NCBI GenBank assembly: GCA_003024985.2
Contig: PXIH01S0060874.1
DNA length: 10,706 nucleotides
Source: Euperipatoides rowelli
Lineage: Eukaryota; Onychophora; Udeonychophora; Euonychophora; Peripatopsidae
Strand: one strand, 5' to 3'
Shown here: positions 9,136 to 10,706 of the stretch, piece by piece
Numbering within the stretch: the stretch's first letter is position 1
How the letters are laid out: every line of letters begins with the position of its first letter
Program-made: the position numbers and the translations under genes
Notes under the pieces: model-generated
Seen by the model: only the letters and a program-made list of their open reading frames with translations
Told to the model about the DNA's origin: nothing
The model's database searches: none

Positions 9136-9222
9136 CTGTAATAAATAATAACACTAATTAGAAATGATTTTAAATTGGCTCGGCTCTGTCAGTCTCTTGA
9201 ATCCCGCTCTCACGAGAAGTCC
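9136..9222 (-). repeat. 87-bp direct repeat, outer copy, at the 5' end of element B
   Basis: It matches 8744-8830 with 5 mismatches by eye (about 94% identity) over exactly 87 bases. On the minus strand it begins GGACTTCTCGTGA, contains CAGAGCCGAGCCAATTT and ends TTTATTACAG. Its outer edge coincides with the element/Gypsy junction, so it is probably the true 5' terminus of element B. Confidence 0.8.
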
Positions 9223-9223
9223 C

Positions 9224-10045
9224 ATTTTTTTTTCTCTTTTGGCTTATAACTGGGATTTTGACCACTTTTTCTTCGAGTCAAATTATTTATAGATTTGTTT
9301 TTATCAGTCAATTTGGTTTTACAAAATCGTGCATAGTGTCCTTTCAATTTGCATTTATACACGTAATATGGCGCGCTCGACATTTTTCAAAAGCTGCTAA
9401 ATGTTTATCGCTTCCGCACCGATAACATTTTTTAAAATTCACAGTCCGTTTGTAGCCTAGTTTATTCACTGACTCATGTTCCGTCATATTTTGTAAATTT
9501 ATAATTTGTTTTTGTCTTTCTCCTTCTTCAAACATTTTTGAAATTGTTAGTGCTTCTATCAATGTCAGGTCTTTGCCTTTTTTAATTAATTTCATANNTA
9601 NGCTCATATCTCTTAAATTTTCACACAACAAGTCTCTAATTTGTGTATCCACATCTTGGAACTTACATAAAACAGCTTGCTGTATGGCTCTTGTGACTAA
9701 TTCTTGAACATTTTCTTTTGCCATTTGTTTCAAAGAACGAAAATTTATGTGCTCAAACAGTTCATTTTCTATCGGTGAAAAATATTAATTTTCTATCGGT
9801 GAAAAAAAAAAAGACACATATAGTCATTTCAAATAAAGTTTCGTCTTCTTCTAGCGTGGTATCCAATGTATAAAATATATTGCAGGTCTTGCCCACTCTT
9901 GAATAACAACATTGCTTGTCTTTGCTCATCATTAGATATCCGAATAGCTTTTAAAAATAAATCAAAAGATTTAAGCAATTTTTTTCCATTTAAGTCCAAT
10001 ATTTTCTCCATCGCAACTAAACTTTTCTATGCTGTCTGCTGCCAT
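9224..10045 (-). pseudogene. Gypsy gag with two zinc knuckles, frameshifted, cut by element B
   Basis: This is the structural protein forming the retrotransposon particle and packaging RNA. The start is ATG 10045 (MAADSIEKFSCDGENIGLKW). A shift in an A run near 9980 leads to KSFDLFLKAIRISNDEQRQAMLLFKSGQDLQ, the capsid-like N-terminal region of Ty3/Gypsy gag. Then come LEEDETLFEMTI, a tandem duplication with frame loss, SPIENELFEHINFRSL, and a 130-codon stretch (9733-9344). This ends in a zinc knuckle, CYRCGSDKHLAAFEKC (9427-9380, a C-X2-C-X5-H-type spacing), and then a one-base shift. A second knuckle-like segment, CKLKGHYARFC (9353-9321), lacks a clear first Cys. Basic residues follow up to the junction with element B. 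Ns at 9597-9601 blur one region. Confidence 0.78.
9764..9811. repeat. 24-bp tandem duplication in gag
   Basis: The 19-base unit ATTTTCTATCGGTGAAAAA occurs at 9764-9782 and again at 9788-9806, a period of 24. On the coding strand each copy encodes SPIEN. The extra copy introduces a stop (TAA just after the upstream copy's SPIEN) and a poly-A/T run, so the duplication itself contributes to the broken frame. Confidence 0.75.
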
Positions 10046-10185
10046 TTTATAGTTTCGTTTTCCAAAGTATGAAAAAAAAAACAATTTCCAATCTAATGTT
10101 CTACTTTTTTTGAATGAAACTAATTTAATATCCAATTGTTAGTACATTTAAAATTAAATTTACTAACCTAGATGAAATTATTTTT
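10046..10185 (-). other. Leader between candidate primer site and gag start
   Basis: About 140 bases of AT-rich, non-coding sequence lie upstream of gag ATG 10045, with a T/A homopolymer at about 10072-10080. This is the expected place and length for a Gypsy leader. I see no further motif. Confidence 0.45.
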
Positions 10186-10198
10186 CTCCTTGTCACCA
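10186..10198 (-). promoter_or_regulatory. Candidate tRNA primer-binding site
   Basis: On the minus strand the sequence TGGTGACAAGGAG starts four bases after the candidate LTR end. Primer-binding sites begin with TGG, complementary to the tRNA CCA end, and TGGTGAC is a common opening in Gypsy elements. The tRNA species is not determined. Confidence 0.4.
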
Positions 10199-10202
10199 TA
10201 AA

Positions 10203-10320
10203 TGTGGTAGTGCCGCGTCACCCTACATCATCACTTATTGAATACTACACTTATTATAGGCCTCTTAGCAATTGCTTAGAGGCCTATAATAAGCAAATAT
10301 AGCCTGTTTACATCTTAACA
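10203..10320 (-). repeat. Candidate short 5' LTR (118 bp) of the Gypsy element
   Basis: On the minus strand the segment starts TGTTAAGATGTAAAC and ends GCACTACCACA, giving the TGT...ACA ends expected of LTRs, and it sits just before the primer-site candidate. LTRs this short are known in the Mag group. No second copy exists in the window to prove repetition, so the outer limit is a guess. It contains the 44-bp palindrome. Confidence 0.35.
10250..10293. repeat. 44-bp near-perfect palindrome
   Basis: Sixteen-base arms CTTATTATAGGCCTCT and AGAGGCCTATAATAAG flank a centre whose inner ten bases, AGCAATTGCT, are themselves self-complementary. Only one T/T pair fails, so 21 of 22 positions pair with essentially no loop. 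Confidence 0.9.
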
Positions 10321-10706
10321 TTAATAATCTTTGGTGGTTGATTACTCGATCATACTGCTGATAAGCCTTGCTGGAGAATTCACCAATAAAATAAATGAGT
10401 TTTAGAAATCAAGAACAAACATTTAACAATGAAGTCATAGGCGCCATTACTTTTTGATCCAAAAACATATAGAAAACCTATACAAATAACATGAAATTTT
10501 ATCATCAGAAGACTTTAATAATTTTTGTAACGAAGGATTTGCTTACTGCAGTGTGTGCATATAGCCTACTGTGTGCGTAGAGGAGAAATCTATGAAGATA
10601 ATTGGCAATTGATACATGACATAAGTGCAACTGACCGATCTCTGCATGATGGATTTTAAGAATGGTAGATGTAGCAATGGTGGGGAAATGTCTTGTTTGC
10701 TATTGA
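10321..10706. other. Unassigned flank, no gene recognised
   Basis: I see no ORF of note, RNA gene or element match on either strand. The composition is slightly less AT-rich than the elements. An imperfect direct repeat GTGTGTGCATAT / CTGTGTGCGTAG lies at about 10550-10580. It may be genomic DNA flanking the Gypsy insertion. Confidence 0.5.

Larger units (their letters stand above)
3872..9223 (-). mobile_element. Non-LTR retrotransposon B, near full length (~5.35 kb), nested in Gypsy
   Basis: This is a two-ORF LINE: leader (9223-8221), ORF1 (8220-7341), ORF2 (7340-4030), a 3' UTR of about 130 bp, and an AAT-repeat tail. The right boundary is where Gypsy gag stops reading (9224) and the outer 87-bp repeat begins with GGGACTTCTCG on the minus strand. 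The left boundary is the tail, next to the resumption of Gypsy protease. Both ORFs are broken, but the endonuclease and RT catalytic motifs remain. Its 5' end seems complete, which is unusual since most LINE copies are 5'-truncated. The A-rich flanks on the two sides are similar but give no exact target-site duplication. The clade is uncertain; the L1-like ORF1 plus Jockey/I-like ORF2 layout is common in insects. Confidence 0.82.
8221..9223 (-). other. Long leader (5' UTR) of element B
   Basis: This is about 1 kb without a credible gene, lying between the element's 5' boundary and the ORF1 start. It holds two same-strand 87-bp repeats (9222-9136 and 8830-8744, start-to-start spacing 392), a partial inverted match to them at 8628-8653, and two splice-donor-like sites (CAG|GTAAAT at 8738-8746, GAG|GTAAG at 8530-8537). 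Tandem 5' units usually carry the internal promoter of LINEs. The repeats start with GGACTTCTCGTGA on the minus strand. An open stretch at 8487-8221 encodes a hydrophobic, low-complexity peptide that I do not regard as a gene. Confidence 0.6.
2888..10320 (-). mobile_element. Ty3/Gypsy-type LTR retrotransposon remnant, interrupted by element B
   Basis: The parts on the minus strand are, in order: a candidate 5' LTR (10320-10203), a leader, gag (10045-9224), an interruption by element B (9223-3872), then pol as protease (3870-3484) and RT (3483-2888). The gag-protease-RT order with a DSG protease directly before an RRIPYNL-type RT start is typical of Ty3/Gypsy. Short LTRs and two gag zinc knuckles would suit the Mag group, which is an inference. 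RNase H, integrase and the 3' LTR are absent from the window, and the element ends just after the RT active site. Multiple frameshifts, several stops and two active-site substitutions show an old, inactive copy. It predates the insertion of B. Confidence 0.75.

Noticed and set aside
8744-9222. CRISPR-like or LTR pair reading of the two 87-bp repeats
   Set aside because: There are only two copies, no array and no CRISPR-associated (Cas) genes. The ends are not TG...CA and no LTR-element coding lies between them; the leader of a LINE explains the position better.
3860-9240. Target-site duplication around element B
   Set aside because: The A-rich flanks look alike but have no exact match longer than a few bases, and A-rich similarity is expected by chance.
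9866-10072. Open frame on the plus strand
   Set aside because: It is antisense to the gag N-terminal region.
10550-10580. Imperfect GTGTG direct repeat in the right flank
   Set aside because: It is short and imperfect with no context to give it meaning.

Overview
This window looks like nuclear DNA of an AT-rich invertebrate animal. An insect or other arthropod is the likeliest guess, but the sequence alone does not settle it. I see no intact host gene, tRNA or rRNA. Nearly everything recognisable is the decayed remains of three retrotransposons, all read on the minus strand, so the window should be read from right to left.

Layout from right to left: 10321-10706 holds nothing I recognise. 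10203-10320 is a possible very short LTR containing a near-perfect palindrome, followed by a primer-binding-site candidate. A Gypsy-type (Ty3-like) gag runs from 10045 to 9224 and stops in mid-element. It resumes at about 3870 as protease and reverse transcriptase (RT), and runs to 2888, where the element is truncated before RNase H and integrase. Between these halves (9223-3872) sits a near full-length two-ORF non-LTR retrotransposon of about 5.35 kb, called element B here. B has a leader of about 1 kb with two 87-bp direct repeats, ORF1 (nucleic-acid chaperone type), ORF2 (endonuclease, RT and C-terminal zinc knuckle), a short 3' UTR and an AAT-repeat tail. Further left (2699-143) is a second, unrelated non-LTR element, A, of CR1/L2-like appearance, with endonuclease and RT. 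The left edge (1-96) carries a fragment resembling the GTN block of an SGNH/GDSL-type hydrolase.

How the parts relate: the Gypsy copy is older than B, because B interrupts it between the gag zinc knuckles and protease. All three elements have frameshifts, often in A/T homopolymers, and in-frame stops. The RT catalytic residues of A and B are still readable. In Gypsy, one Asp in each of two RT catalytic motifs is now Tyr, so that copy is dead even apart from its frameshifts.

The most interesting points are: (1) ORF1 and ORF2 of B share one reading frame across a single UAG followed by CAA UCA, which fits the UAG-CAR-YYA stop-readthrough context, and ORF2 has no upstream ATG of its own in this copy; (2) the two 87-bp leader repeats of B diverge exactly at a CAG|GTAAAT splice-donor-like boundary; (3) a 44-bp near-perfect palindrome lies inside the candidate LTR. 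Scattered single Ns (for example 343, 854, 1103, 3587, 4438, 4596, 4630, 6764, 9597-9601) show that the assembly is not fully resolved here, so some breaks may be sequence error.
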